Shown piece after piece: positions 45,886-58,456 of a DNA stretch of 64,000 bases. Source of the DNA: Bidens hawaiensis (Eukaryota > Streptophyta > Magnoliopsida > Asterales > Asteraceae); the NCBI GenBank assembly GCA_021521415.1, contig JAIQDT010002844.1, positions 186,001-250,000 of the forward strand. The letters run 5' to 3'. A model generated the notes under the pieces. It did not search any database, was not told the DNA's origin, and saw nothing but the letters and a program-made list of their open reading frames with translations. The translations under genes and the position numbers were made by a program. The stretch's first letter is position 1. Each line of letters starts with the position of its first letter.

Positions 45886-47363
45886 GCCTTTCCTCGCTTT
45901 TACCATTTTTAAGCCATTTTACTTCGTGGCTCTTCCTCAGGACCTGATTTTAACTCTTTCCCAACTTTTGACACATTCTGACCCCATGCACCTGATCATG
46001 AACCCGTCTCTCAAAGTCCAAACACCACCTTTTTATCACAAAGTGCACCCGAAAGGTTATAACTTACCAAGTTTATATTTTTCTTACATTTTACAACCCG
46101 ATCTATCATTATATCTGTTTGCATGACGATTCTAACCATAAAACTTAACCATTTAAACCGAAACCTACCTTTGCTTCGGGTTCGAGTTCAGATCCGGACA
46201 ATACGTAGATCTGGACGATGATTTTTGCTATTTGATGATGTCCACACACGAGATTCTTCCTTTTTTTTACACGAATTTGGATCCGGAATGTAGAGAGAAA
46301 GTGTGTGTGTTCTTGAGTGTGTGTGTTTGTGTGTGTTTGGATGAGAAAGGAAAAGAAAAGGAAGAAGTGGTTGGGTTATATATATAGGGGGTTTCATGGG
46401 TCCCACCACCCATTCCCAATTCCTACTTCCCAAACACTTAACACAAGACTATTTTAATGACACACACTTATTAACAAAACTTTCTGTTATTTATTTAACA
46501 AAAGTTGGATGTTACACTTACTTGCGCGATTACCCGAGTACGTTGGTTGATACCAACTGGAAAGGACTTTACTTGCTCGTTTATCACTTGTCCAGGAATT
46601 GTATGATTTTTACGTATTATATCAAATTGTGGGAACTCACCACCTATGTTCATAGCTGACTTTATTTTATACATATGTTACAGGTGTAAAGATACAAGGA
46701 TGATATTTAGAAGACACATAGCATGCCTGTAGGATATCCAAAGAATAACTTATCATTTATTTATTGTTTCAACTTGTATTAATTGATAAACTTGTGTTAC
46801 ATGATATTTTAAATGAAATAATGTTATTATGGTTACCTAATAGTGTCACATGTGTTTGAGCAATCTGTACGTCACACTCAGGCGTTTCTGCTTTAGCCGG
46901 GGTGCTACACGCGAGATCCTGTGGGACGCGAGATTTCGTGCGACGCGAAATTTCCGTGCGACGCGAGATTCTATGCGACGCGAGCTTTCGTGCGAAGCGA
47001 GATTCCGAGCGAAACGAGGTTCCGAGCGAAGTGAGATCCCGTGCGAATCATGACGTGCGAAACCTTTATGCGACACAGGCCGTGCAAACTGATGTGATGT
47101 GAAGCAACTAGAGCCGGCCCTCCTCTGTTCCTAGATGTTGTTGTCGAGGTCACTAGAAAGGTAAGAAAGTGGCGGCGATGTAGTGGCCGTGAGTAGGTAG
47201 GGAAGGAGAATGAGAAGGAGATGAATCGAAAGGATGAGGGTGGTGCTCAACTCAGCCTCCTGTGCTCCCGTTCCGTCGATGTCATGGCTGGAATAGGGAG
47301 TGGCGGTGGTGGCGGAGTGAATGTGAAGAAAGAGAAGTGGAAGGGGTCTTGGGATCTGCTTAT

Positions 47364-47524
47364 AATGTAGTAGTGGTAGTGGTAGTGGTAGTGGTAGTGG
47401 TAGTGGTAGTGGTAGTGGTAGTGGTAGTGGTAGTGGTAGTGGTAGTGGTGGTGGTGGTGGTGGTGGTGGTGGTGGTGGTGGTGGTGGTAGTGGTGGTAGT
47501 GGTGGTAGTCGTAGTCGTAGTCGT

Positions 47525-47556
<32 letters not shown>

Positions 47557-47688
47557 TAGTGGTAGTAGTAGTGGTAGTAGTAGTGGTGGTAGTAGTAGTG
47601 GTAGTAGTAGTGGTAGTAGTAGTAGTCGTCGTGGTCGTCGTGGTCGTGGTGGTCGTGGTGGTCGTCGTGAGTAGTAGTCGTAGTAGTC

Positions 47689-47760
<72 letters not shown>

Positions 47761-47762
47761 AT
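47364..47762. repeat. ~400-bp compound trinucleotide microsatellite
   Basis: Blocks of GTAGTG, GTG, GTAGTC, GTAGTAGTG, GTCGTG and GTA trinucleotides with sharp internal borders. The Val/Ser- or Thr/His/Tyr-rich frames through it arise only from the repeat. Confidence 0.97.
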
Positions 47763-48359
47763 AGATAAATAAATAAAATAAGATAACAATAATAAATAAT
47801 TATAATAAAAGCTTTAATAATAAAAGAAAAAGATAAGAAACTAAATAAGACCCGAGACCTGACTCGTTAGGAAAGTTTAAGCATATGAATAGACGCGAGC
47901 CCGAATGGTTAAGAATACTTAAGTAATACGAGTTCGTTAATATAAATAGTTAACTTATAAAAAGTATGAATGAGAGCGTAACCGAGCATGAATCAAATAT
48001 AAACCTAACACGAACCCGAACACGTTTAAAGAAATGTTAACCCTTAGACGTATTGAGAACGTAAACTAATAATAAAGAAAGAAGTATAATATATATATAT
48101 ATATATATATATGATAATAGTAAAGATCCTTAGGGATGCAAACTAACGAAGTCGGTTCGTTAATAAAATAAAGTTAAGTATAATAAACTAATACGATCGG
48201 TTTATGAAGGTTACATATCGGCTCGGTTAGCTTAGAGAGTTAACTCAAGAAAATAAATAATAAACAAATATAGAGGATTAATATGTGTACGTTATTAACA
48301 GTTAGCCGAGCCAGTTGAAGAAAGGCATTACGATTAAATCATAAAGGAATCGTCTACAG

Positions 48360-49160
48360 GTGAGTTCTAGCCCCCTTTTTCCTTTAAACGTTTTTTGGGC
48401 TGTATGCATACTCCTATGTGAAAGAATAGATATTTGTGACTTTAGTACATGACATGTATCTTGTAAGAATGTGTTTATATATATTAATTTATTAATATAT
48501 ATATATATATATATTTGAATGTTGAATGATAGCTAGGATAGAAAGAGTTAAGGAATATATCCTACTAATGCTTGTGTAGAAGATTATACGAATATTAATG
48601 AGTATGGATGCTATGTATAGAAGAATGTGTATAGGTTCATGCGTAAAGCCTTCGGGCCTCATGCATGCAGAATAAGTTAGGATGGAAAATCCTTCTAACT
48701 TTATAGGGCTCGGTTAAGAGCAAGGAGGGCTCGGTTAAGAGCGAGGAAGGCTCGATTATGAGTAAAGATAGGAAGGGCTCGGTTATGAGCAAAGATAGGA
48801 AGGCTCGGTCATGAGCAAAGATAGGAAGGCTCGGTCATGAGCAAAGATAGGAAGGGCTCGGTTATAACCAAAGATAGGAAGGGATCGGTTATGAGCAAAG
48901 ATAGGAAGGCTCGGTTATGAGCAAAGATAGGAGGTTCGATAATGAGTAAGAGTAAGAGGCTTAGTTACGAGCAGGCATATAAGAATATTGTAATGAAATG
49001 ATTGATAGACAGACATAGAGGAAGTAAATAAAGAATTATAAATGCTATGATATATATATAAATGTTTGAAAGATGAGATTTTCTTATAAATCATATGTTG
49101 TGAAAACAAAGAAACGTTAGAACTCACTCAGCGTGTAGCTGACTTTTAGTATGCATGCAG
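48360..49160 (+). other. Predicted LTR intron, family C (801 bp)
   Basis: The donor ACAG|GTGAGTTCTA at 48360 pairs exactly with TAGAACTCAC at 49118-49127; branch-like TAGCTGAC; acceptor ATGCATGCAG ending at 49160. Confidence 0.55.
48704..48975 (+). repeat. 26-27-bp minisatellite, about 11 copies, family C intron
   Basis: Unit AGGCTCGGTTATGAGCAAAG + ATAGGA with variation; the first two and last two copies are the most diverged. Confidence 0.92.
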
Positions 49161-49353
49161 GTATTATTGATGACGTGGCAAGCTTGAGGCGCATACGAGG
49201 CTATCGATATTGAAGAATAGTTAGAGAATAAGGTTGTTATATAAAAGGTTTAAATTTCCGTTGTGATTTGTATAGAGTTCCGTTGTAACAAACTGAGTTT
49301 ATGAGTAAATCCAACGCTAAGTAGGGTTACCGGGATCAGGGCCTTACACATGG

Positions 49354-50814
49354 ATACTGCCGCGACCATCGCCGCCTGGGAACCGATTTCGATTGACGGA
49401 AACTTACAATTCTCGGTTTCAAATTGTGGTAGAGAGTGAGAGTTATCTTGGTGGTGGTTGTCGGCCTCTCCCGTGACCCTCAATCGTCCAGATCTGCATC
49501 TCCGGTGACCCACATTAATCCTAAATCTAGGGTTTCAATTATGGAAAATAGATTTAGGATATTGATTTCTTTCATCCATTGCTAAATTTCATCTGAAATT
49601 ACGTTTCATCCATCTCCAGTGTCACCATTTTTGTTTTAATCTCCGGCCAAACCCACCATACTCGCTATGATTTCCATTTTGGTTCTTTATTTGATTGATT
49701 TATGTGAATAAACATATATGAACGAAGATTGACACTGGACAAAGTACACGGAAATGTGTTCTTGCTCGTCACCATCCACCGCAAAGTGACCGGAGTTTCA
49801 GATGTGGATGTTGGAGATGCTCCTGAAATTTTTGTTGATTTTATCTTGTATCTTTACATTTTGTCCCCTGAATTTATCAACATGTTCATTAAAGGTATTA
49901 AATAATTGGATAAAATAATAAGTAAATACTAAAGGCCAAAATACACCTCCCTTAACGTTAAAAAGCTAACAGAGTTAACGATTAGGACAATATTTGCAAA
50001 TAAATGTAAAATCTCAAGGGTCAAGTTGCAAAAAAGAAAATATTTGGACGAGAATCGCATAATCTACCAAACCTCGAAGACATTTTTGGCATTTTTTAAC
50101 GTTTTTAAAGTTGAAGTTGGTAAAATTTTCATGCTAATATTTAAAGTTTACATTTGTTTAATTATAATATATATTTAATTAGTTTACTTGCATATGTTTA
50201 CTTAACTTTTTAATGTTTTTTTAAAATTTTCAACTCCATAAGACTGTTAAGAAATATAACACAGTGTTACCCCATCTACATTATTGCCAAATCGACCTGA
50301 ACCGACCCAACACAACTCAATTTAACCCAATTTTTTTTAAGTATCTTGATTATCATCTTTATATTGTTTTCAAGTAAATAAGACTTTAAAAAAATATAAC
50401 ACAGTGTTACCCTATCTACATTATTCCCAACCCGACCCGAGCCGACCCAACCCAACCCAACTCACTTTAACCCATTTTTTCAATAAAAAAACTAATTTCA
50501 CTTTCATCAACAAATACAACCAAATTCAACCTAAATTTTCACTCTCGTTCACAACCCAATTCAAACCAACTTTTTGGTTATATAAATATAGTTTATAATT
50601 CTAAAATATGTAATTTTGTAGTTAACCACTATTACACCTATAAGAACTATTAACCTGTGAAAAATAACCCTAAAAAATGTATAGGTGGGAAAATATAAAT
50701 ATAGGTCATTGAGAAGGTGACAACTGTCCCATTGTGGTTTCCTTTAGTATAGAGTGTAGATTTTATGACATACCCTTCTGTGCATATTTTTATTATTTTT
50801 GTTCGCATTTGCAG
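49354..50814. other. Unassigned sequence with a 140-bp tandem duplication
   Basis: Right flank of the family-C LTR. Between 50228 and 50500 a unit of about 140 bases is present twice, marked by AATATAACACAGTGTTACCC at 50253 and 50393, followed by C/A-rich GACCCAACCC. No coding sequence seen; part of it may be introns upstream of the exon at 50815. Confidence 0.45.
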
Positions 50815-51443
50815 TGGAAATGTGTATAGCTGATGTAAACTCTTCTGCTTCCAAACGAAAAGAAAGACGATTAATTTTAGATGGGAAGCGATCTGGTTCA
50901 AGGGATTTAAACAAAAACGCATCACAAAATTCATCTTCAAGTATTTAAATTTCCCTTATAAGTATTATTTATATTTGATTATTTATGTTATTTTTAAATA
51001 TATAAAAAACTTACAATTATTTCAAAATATTATTTAGGAAAAATTTTGATCAAATTTAATTGGTAGCTATTTTTAGAAAAAACTATATCAAATTGTAATT
51101 TTGAAGTTTTATTAGAAAGCATGTTTTTCATGAAGTTATTATTTTAATAAAACCTATCACCATAATCAAACATTAACTTTGAGAGTTTATACTTAACTAT
51201 TATTTTTGTCATTGTAATCAGGTCGTCTTATCAAATTTAACGTTAATGTTGCTGCAAACATGCCTAACACGTCGAGATATTCTTCTCGTGTTGTTAATGA
51301 CATTGTAGAGCCATCAACAACCTTGTGTAAAAGGCCAAGAAAGTTAACAACTATTGCACCTATACGGATGTCTGATTTAAATGAACATGCTACAGTTGTT
51401 GGTGATCAGATGGTTGTAGATGTTTTTAAAGGGATATCATCAG
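50815..51443 (+). pseudogene. Two exons of an unrecognised, truncated gene
   Basis: Exon a (50815-50940) has an acceptor TTTGCAG before it and a donor TCAA|GTATTT after it; exon b (51222-51443) has acceptor TAATCAG and donor TCAG|GTAATT. Joining them keeps one open frame, which is hard to explain by chance. Exon a is basic and Ser-rich (SSASKRKERRLILDGKRSGS); exon b contains RYSSRVVNDIVEPS and VVGDQMVVDVFKG. Both ends are splice sites, so further exons once existed on each side; on the right the sequence runs into an AT repeat and a Helitron end. N-terminal exons of a Helitron helicase are a possibility I cannot test. Confidence 0.55.
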
Positions 51444-51475
51444 GTAATTTTAATTTTATATCAATAAAAATAAGA

Positions 51476-51483
<8 letters not shown>

Positions 51484-51507
<24 letters not shown>
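51484..51507. repeat. (AT)n microsatellite
   Basis: Short AT run between the exon fragment and the Helitron-like terminus. Confidence 0.9.
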
Positions 51508-51536
51508 CTAGTTTTAGAGCCCGTGTCACACACAGG
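51508..51536 (-). mobile_element. Helitron-like 3' terminus
   Basis: On the minus strand a hairpin CCTGTGTGTGACACGGG (one mismatch in the stem) is followed eight bases later by CTAG and then T, the Helitron rule (3' hairpin, CTRR end, insertion before T). The 5' TC end to the right was not found. Confidence 0.5.
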
Positions 51537-52735
51537 ATAATTCAAATTATAAAATTCTAAGTAAAGCAAATAATTACGTAGCGTATATGAAAAAAAAATG
51601 TATTACATCTATACTTGTATCTATACAATGTGTACATAAATTGATTTTATTTGTATCACAAAATAATTTTTTTAAATGAACTTAATAAAAAAAATGCTCG
51701 TGCAAAAACGTACCCGAGAATATTTCTTTCTATTGAAAAATTCATTCTCGGTGCCATCTATGTATAATTGAAAGACTTTTGGTTATGAACCAATTTCGGA
51801 AATAAAGCTTCTCATATGATAGAAGTTCTAACCACTCGGTCTAAATACAAAAGGAGCATTACCTTTATTGATATATTTATCAATTTACCACTCATTAAAG
51901 GAAAGTAGAACATTATATTGTAACAATGGATGTTCTTCAAGAGCTATGTTTTTCTGAGCTACACCATGAAAAAGATTCTGATAAGTTTCAGAGGGCTTCT
52001 AGACTTTGTCATAATGACAACATAAAAAATAACATGCTTCCCATACAACGTTTTGATCACCATTAAAGGAAAAATTAATGTTAACATAAATATTTCAAAA
52101 TTGATAAAAGGTAGAAGCATTAATAGGCATGGGGGTGGTATGTCGAAAGTGTTCGCAGTCTTTTCTTACATTTTAATAGTTGTGGGAAAAATAGTCAGTG
52201 TGCCAAATCCCGAACCTTTTGATTATTTTAAAAAATGCTCATAAAAATAAATTTGAAACCCGAATCATGTCTAAAATTCTAACTTTCATATTTTTGTCAT
52301 TTCAAAGTCAACACTTTGAACCCATAACAAATTTGATGATAAATCTATTTTACATTTTCAAACTTTTAAAAATACTCAAAATTTTCATTTTTGACCCTTA
52401 ACAAATTTTGACCTAAATGTAGTTAACTTGTACCAAATAATCTATTTACCAACTTTTGACCCATAATATCAAATTTAAGTTCCATAAAAAACCCGAAACA
52501 ATTTTCATTTGAGAAACATGATTTGTTGTTGATTTTTGAAATACACCAAGTATTTTATTCGATATGGTTGTAACTTATTTGGGTTGTGTAATCTATTTAT
52601 TCATTTCAATTGGTTTGTAATAATAAGTAGATTAGATGCATTTCTTTTACTAGAGAAAAATGTGTTAAGATATATTTTTATAAAAGAAGATGCAAAGGAA
52701 GAGAGCCCAAATAAAATGGATGGAGACCACAACAC
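51537..52735. other. Unassigned AT-rich sequence
   Basis: Possibly the body of the Helitron. No gene, no clear repeat; the longest frames (63-90 codons) are AT-driven. Confidence 0.4.
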
Positions 52736-53679
52736 GGGGGTGAACACTTGGAGCATTTGGATGCGGGATCAAGTGGGAGTTCACCGACACAAGCTCATGT
52801 CCTATTGAGAACCTTAGGAGAGACCTTTTGACATACTTGTCTTCGGTCAACAAGTGTAGTCAACATTAGGAGGCTATGGTTATGAACTTGTGATTGTGTA
52901 TTTTATGCTTGTGTGGTTGATTTACTTTTGTATTGTGTTATTGCAATGTGGTTTGCTAACAACTTAAAATCAACTAGCATAAAATTGGTTCCTTAGAAAT
53001 CGTTAGATAATAAAAATTGGTTTTATTAAAGGCTAATGATTTCATAATAAAAATGGGTTTTATTAATAGGAACTTTGAAAATGGGTTTTTCAAATAAGTA
53101 CCATACATTTGAATGCATGAAAATAAGAGGTAAATAAAAAGTTTACCAATCTAGAATTTTAAAAACTAAATAATCCCTTTTATAAAATAAGTTGAACACC
53201 ATCCTCTTATACGACACTCGAATCACTTGGGAACTCGGTGTGGGATAAAGGTCACTTAACCGCATTAGAGGAAACTTGTGAGTTGAGGTGGGTTTGCCAT
53301 ATTTGTGGGATAAAGGTCACCTAACCACTTGTATGTGTAAATTCACACGTGCGTGTAAGTAGGACGACTTAAATTGGAAACCATGTGAATAGGGTCACCG
53401 AAGCATGGCGTACAATGGTGTTGACGGGATTAAACATGTCGACTAAGCATGAGATGCTTAACCAATCCCATAAAACTAGAAGTTGCAAAGGGTTGCAATC
53501 GTCAAACGTTGACTACCTTGTTAATTTAAATAGTGGGATAAAGGTCACCTAACTACTATTTGAATGTAACGTTGGGTTCTAGATTTTAATCATTAAATGT
53601 CTTTGAGACATAAAGGGTATTAACGATTAAAATTAATTGATATCAAAAATACTAAAATTGAGCTTTGTTATATTTGTAG
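52736..53679 (+). mobile_element. Leader of the third copia element, 5'-truncated
   Basis: Similar to the reverse complement of the young element's leader (for example the segment around GCATTTGGATGCGGGATC, 52753-52770) and carrying three TGGGATAAAGGTCACCTAAC motifs at 53241, 53306 and 53534. No 5' LTR or primer site is found upstream, so the element lost its 5' end. Confidence 0.7.
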
Positions 53680-56600
53680 ATGGCCGCAATCAACAATCCA
53701 CCTAACGTTATTATTCCCCCGTTAATAACCTATCACTAAGATCCATTCTCGATAAGGATCGTCTAAACTATACCAACTTTATGGATTGGTATCAAAACTT
53801 GAGAATTGTTCTCAAGCAAGAAAAGAAATACTATGTATTAGAAGATCCAATTCCCGATGAACCTAGCATTGACGATGCCGAAGACCATAACAATTGGGTT
53901 AAGCACAATGAGGATTCGATGCAAGTTTCTTGCCTCATGTTAGGAACTATGATTCCCGAGATTCAAAAGGATTTTGAACTTCATGGGGCATACGACATGA
54001 TCACCCAACTTAAGGAAATGTTCCTTACACAAGCTAGGGTGGAATGCTTCGAAACGGTTCGAGCGCTTCATGCATGTCGTATGGAAGAAACCCAATCGGT
54101 CTCATCTTATGTACTTAAGATGAAAAGCAATATTGATCGTCTCGAGCGCCTTAATTGTCGCATCTCAAACGAGTTAGCCACGGATTTGATCCTAAATGGC
54201 CTAACTAAAAGGTTTGAGACATTTGTTATGAATTATAACATGAATGGATGGGACAAAAGCATTGGTGAGTTTCATGCAATGCTTAAGATGGGCGAGATGG
54301 GAATGGGTAAAAAGGTTTTACCCGTTCTCATGATCAATGAGGGAGGCAACAAGAATAGGCATCACCCGGAACCCAAGGCAAAGGTTGCCAAAAGTAAGGG
54401 ACAAGTCAAGGGCAAGTTCAAGGGAAAGGCGAAAGTGGAACCACCCAAACCGAAGAAGCTAAAGGTTAGCTTGGAGGATCCCGTGCTTTGGATGTGGGGA
54501 GATTGGGCATTGGATGAGGAATTGTCCAACCCGTCTCAAAGAGTTGAAAGCTAAGAGGGATGCGGGGCAATCCTCGGGTACAACTTTCATGATTCATATT
54601 GATTTTAATCTTATTTCCTCTAACACATGGGTATTGGATACCGGATATGGAACTCATATTTGTAATTCATTGCAGGGGTTCAAGGGAAATGAATGATTCA
54701 AGAAAGGAGATATTAGTCTCTTCATGGGCAACGGAGCAAAGGTTGTTGTCGAAGCCCAAGGAGACTATACATTGAAGCTTCCAAATGGTTTGGAAGTTGT
54801 TTTGAAAGATGTTTTGTGTGCTCCTAATTTAACTAGGAACATTATCTCTGTTTCTTTGTTAAGACAATATGGTTATGATTTCAAGTTTATGGACAATGGT
54901 ATTTGTGTTTTCATGAATGATGTCTTTTATTTTAAAGCAATGCCGTCTAATGGCATTTATGAATTAGTTCATGATAACACATCCTTTGATAACATGTTGT
55001 ACTAATCAAGCACCACGAAACTCAAAATGGATTTGAGTAAGACTTATCTTTGGCATTGTCGCCTTGGTCACATAAACAAAGACCGCATACATACACTTCA
55101 AAAGAATGGTCTTTTGAAATCAAGTGAAGATGATTCATTTGATAAGTGTGAGTCTTGTTTACTTGGGAAGATGATCGAGGACCCCTTTAGTGGGGCAAAC
55201 GAAGGGGAAAAAGACTTATTGGGTATCATACATTCGGATGTATGTGGTCCTTTTAAGACAATGTCAAGGAATGGTGAAAGATACTTCATTACTTTTATCG
55301 ATGATTATAGTCGTTATGGGTATGTGTACTTGTTAAGACACAAAGATGAAGCCTTTGAAATGTTCAAAGTCTTCCAAAATGAAGTACAAAATCAACTCGA
55401 TAAAACCATAAAAGTACTTCATTCGGATAGAGGAGGTGAATACCTAAGTGATGCTTTCCGAGATCATCTTAGAAATTGTGGGATCATCTCACAACTTACT
55501 CCACCTGGAACACCACAACATAATGGTGTGTCCGAAAGGAGGAATCGAACTCTATTGGATTTGGTTCGATCTATGATGGCTAGAAGCACATTACCTCTAT
55601 CATTTTGGGGTTTGGCTTTGCTCTCTGCGGCCCGTATTCTAAATATGGCCCCAACCAAGAAAGTGGACAAAACACCTTATGAAATATGGAATGGAAGGGT
55701 TCCATCATTATAATATTTAAAGGTTTGGGGTTGTGAGGCTTATGTCAAGAACAATACCCAAAACAAACTTGAAAGTCGATCCACTAAGTGTATATTTGTA
55801 GGATATCCCAAAGACTCTATGGGATATTATTTCTACAACCCAAATGGGCAAAAGGTGTTCGTTGCTCGAAAGGCCGAGTTCTTGGAAACTAAGTTCCTTA
55901 TGAAAGGTACTAGTAGAACGGTGCAACTCGAGGAGGATCGAGAACCACAAGCTGATACACGTTTGGTTGACACTAGCAATCAACAAGAGGATGTTGATAA
56001 TGATCAAATGGTTGTTCAAGACACGCAAAACGTTCGCAAATCCGGTAGGATTAGTTGTCCACCCGAAAGATATGGATTTTTCATGGATGGATGCTATGTG
56101 GTAGATTCGGATAAACCCACTACATACCGTGATGCAATGTCACAATCCGATTGTGACAAATGGCTTGAAGCCATGAACGTTGAGATGCAATCCATGCATG
56201 ACAACCAAGTATGGGATTTGGTTGTACCACCTCTTAATTCCAAACTGGTTGGAAGTAAGTGGGTTTTCAAGAAGAAAACCGATATGCATGGAAACTTGGA
56301 TACTTATAAAGCAAGACTTGTAGCAAAAGGTTTCACTCAAACTCAAGGGGTTGATTATGATGAAACTTTTTCTCCCGTAGCAATGCTAAAGTCTATTAGG
56401 ATATTGTTTGCCATAGCCGCACATTATGACTATGAGATATGGCAAATGGATGTCAAAACCGCTTTCCTAAATGGGCATCTTGAGGAAGATGTCTATATGG
56501 TACAACCCGAAGGTTTTGTCGATCCACAACATCCTAACAAAGTATGCAAGTTAAAGAAATCAATCTATGGATTGAAACAAGCATCTAGAAGTTGGAATCA

Positions 56601-57696
56601 CCGTTTTGATGAAAAAGTTAAGATATTTGGGTTCATCAAAAATGGTGATGAAGCTTGTGTGTATAAGAAAGCTAGTGGGAGCATCATTACCTTCTTAGTA
56701 TTGTATGTTGATGACATACTACTATTTAGGAATGACATTCCGACCTTGGAGGGTGTAAAAGCATGGCTTGGAAGTTGTTTTTTTATCAAGGATCTTGGTG
56801 AAGCCGCCTATATTTTGGGAATAAAGATCTATAGGGATAGATCAAGGTGGTTGATAGGTTTAAACCAAAGTGCATACATTGACAAAATCTTGAAGAGGTT
56901 CAAGATGGAGAACTCTAAGAAAGGTTTGGTACCTATTCAAAGAGGAACGATATTGAGTAGGTCTGAATGTCCAAGCTCAAAGGATGAGCAAGAGAAAATG
57001 AATGAAATCCCATACGCATCGGCTATTGGATCTATCATGTATGCAATGGTATGCACTAGACCGGATGTGTCATGCGCTTTAAGCATGACAAGTAGATTAC
57101 AACATAATCCGGGAAGTAGCCATTGGATGGCGGTCAAGAGTATATTGAAATACCTTAGAAGGACTAAGGATATGTTTCTAATATACGGTTTGGGTGAGGA
57201 GGAACTCGTTGTAAAGGGTTACACAGATGCGAGTTTCCAAACCGATCGAGATGATTCTAGATCACAATCGGGATATGTTTTCGTTATGAATGGTGGGGCA
57301 ATCTCTTGGAAGAGCTCAAAGCAAGCCGTGGTAGCTTTATCCACCACGGAATCGGAATACATCGCCGCCTCATTGGCAGCTCAAGAAGCTATGTGGATTA
57401 GAAAATTCATTGCCGACCTAGGGGTAGTCCGTACCATTCAGGACCCTCTAGAGATCTTTTGTGACAATGAAGGTGCGATTGCTCAAATCATGAAACCTCG
57501 TGCACATCAAAAGACAAGGCACATTGAGCGGAGGTTCAACTACATAAGGGATGAACTTGAAAAGGGAAAGATATGTATTCGCAAAGTTCACACTAATCGA
57601 AACGTTGCGGATCCACTCATGAAGCTCCTTGAAAGGCCAAAGCATGAGGGTCATACATATGCCTTAGGACTTCGATATTCTAGTGATTGGATATGA
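53680..57696 (+). pseudogene. gag-pol: Ty1/copia Gag-Pol of the third copia element, decayed
   Basis: A close relative of the intact polyprotein at 12111-16151, same domain order and length. It starts with MAA at 53680. Breaks: frameshifts near 53725 and 54480 (the second inside the zinc knuckle) and stops at 54694-54696, 55003-55005 and 55711-55713. Integrase (HSDVCGP, HSDRGGEY, NGVSERRNRT), reverse transcriptase (MDVKTAFLNG; YVDDILLF near 56704) and RNase H (YTDASFQT; TTESEYIAA; FCDNEGA) motifs are still readable, and the frame from 55714 to the end is open. Confidence 0.92.
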
Positions 57697-58456
57697 TCGA
57701 ATTTTGTTGTTAATTTAACTCATTCATATGATTATGGTTTATGATTATGACATTTTGAGTTATGTTCCATTTTTGCATGTTTAAATCCGTGAATAAGTTA
57801 CTTATTCTAAATGTCCGTAGTCGCTCATATTTGTGGGAACAAATATGAAGGTAAGACTATTATGAACTTGGATTGGTGGATATTCATGGAATATGAATAT
57901 AAAGCAAGGGTTGCTGCCAAGGTTCATAGATATTTATGGGTTATAAATATTGGACTGATCCGCTCTCAAATATTACTACATGAAATCCTTGTGATTGATC
58001 ATAAGTAAATTTGAGTAAAGGCGAATATCATAGTATCCTCCGACCTGAGATACATATTGGGTCTTGATATTCACCAAGTATTATACTTTGACTTAGTTCT
58101 TCGCTATTCTGAAACATGTCAGTACATAAGGCTAAGATAAGGTCTGGTACAAGGTGATTGTGAGAGACGTATGTAATCAAGAAAGGATTTGTCCCTCTTA
58201 TTTGTTGAGAGTGAGATGTCTAAGGCCTGAAAAGTTAAATCAACAGAGAATGATCACTCTGTGTATCAGGATTTGACATGACATCTGTGGCAAAAGGATA
58301 AATGATAGATGTACCTAAATCATTTCAAGTATGGGACTTGAATGGGATGATGTTATTGAATGGCACTTCGTCATGCGTATTAGGGGTAGTAAACCGTAGT
58401 TAGGCGGTATTTGCTGCTTGCATCAATCTTCTATGTATCTTGTGCAAGTGGGAGAT
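57697..58456 (+). other. 3' non-coding region and polypurine tract of the third copia element
   Basis: Related to 11347-12110. Ends GTGCAAGTGGGAGAT (58442-58456), the same polypurine tract as in the young element. Confidence 0.7.

Larger units (their letters stand above)
44308..46516 (-). mobile_element. Solo gypsy LTR, family B, nested in the family-A LTR
   Basis: 2209 bp, TGTAAGGCCCC ... GATGTTACA, flanked by CTTAC (44303-44307 and 46517-46521). Its reverse complement matches the family-B LTRs: 32-bp minisatellite, GCGAAGCGAAA array, TATA-like run (46377-46388) and intron sites (donor 45367, acceptor 44571). Confidence 0.93.
44029..46683 (+). other. Predicted LTR intron, family A copy 2 (441 bp without the nested LTR)
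   Basis: Donor TTCAAG|GTGAGTT at 44029; branch-like TAGCTGAC and acceptor ATGTTACAG ending at 46683. GGTGAGTT pairs with AACTCACC at 46634-46641. The nested family-B LTR sits within this predicted intron. Confidence 0.5.
42187..46909 (+). mobile_element. Solo gypsy LTR, family A copy 2, holding a nested solo LTR
   Basis: TGTAACATTCG ... GGGGTGCTACA with target duplication CGCGA at 42182-42186 and 46910-46914. Without the nested insertion (44308-46521) it is about 2.5 kb, close to copy 1. It carries the tRNA-like unit (43185-43247) and the intron signature (donor 44029, acceptor 46683). No internal region, hence a solo LTR. Confidence 0.88.
46915..49348 (+). mobile_element. Old gypsy LTR, family C, right part
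   Basis: Contains GCGAGATTCCG-type repeats, the giant trinucleotide tract, the intron signature (donor CTACAG|GTGAGTTCTAG at 48360, acceptor GCATGCAG ending at 49160) and the family terminus GGGTTACCGGGATCAGGGCC then TTACA at 49348. No primer site follows, so this is a solo or 3' LTR. The 5' end is undetermined. Confidence 0.7.

Noticed and set aside
45538..46126. Frames of 122-126 codons with repeating AKRNS or FRFAW-type peptides
   Set aside because: Both strands are open only because of the GCGAAGCGAAA array inside a solo LTR.
47247..47789. Long frames (168-180 codons) through the trinucleotide tract
   Set aside because: Homopolymeric Val/Ser or Thr/His/Tyr frames produced by the microsatellite on both strands; no non-repeat coding part.
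52536..52808. 90-codon plus-strand frame
   Set aside because: Runs from unassigned AT-rich DNA into the copia leader; no motif and no conserved counterpart in the young element.
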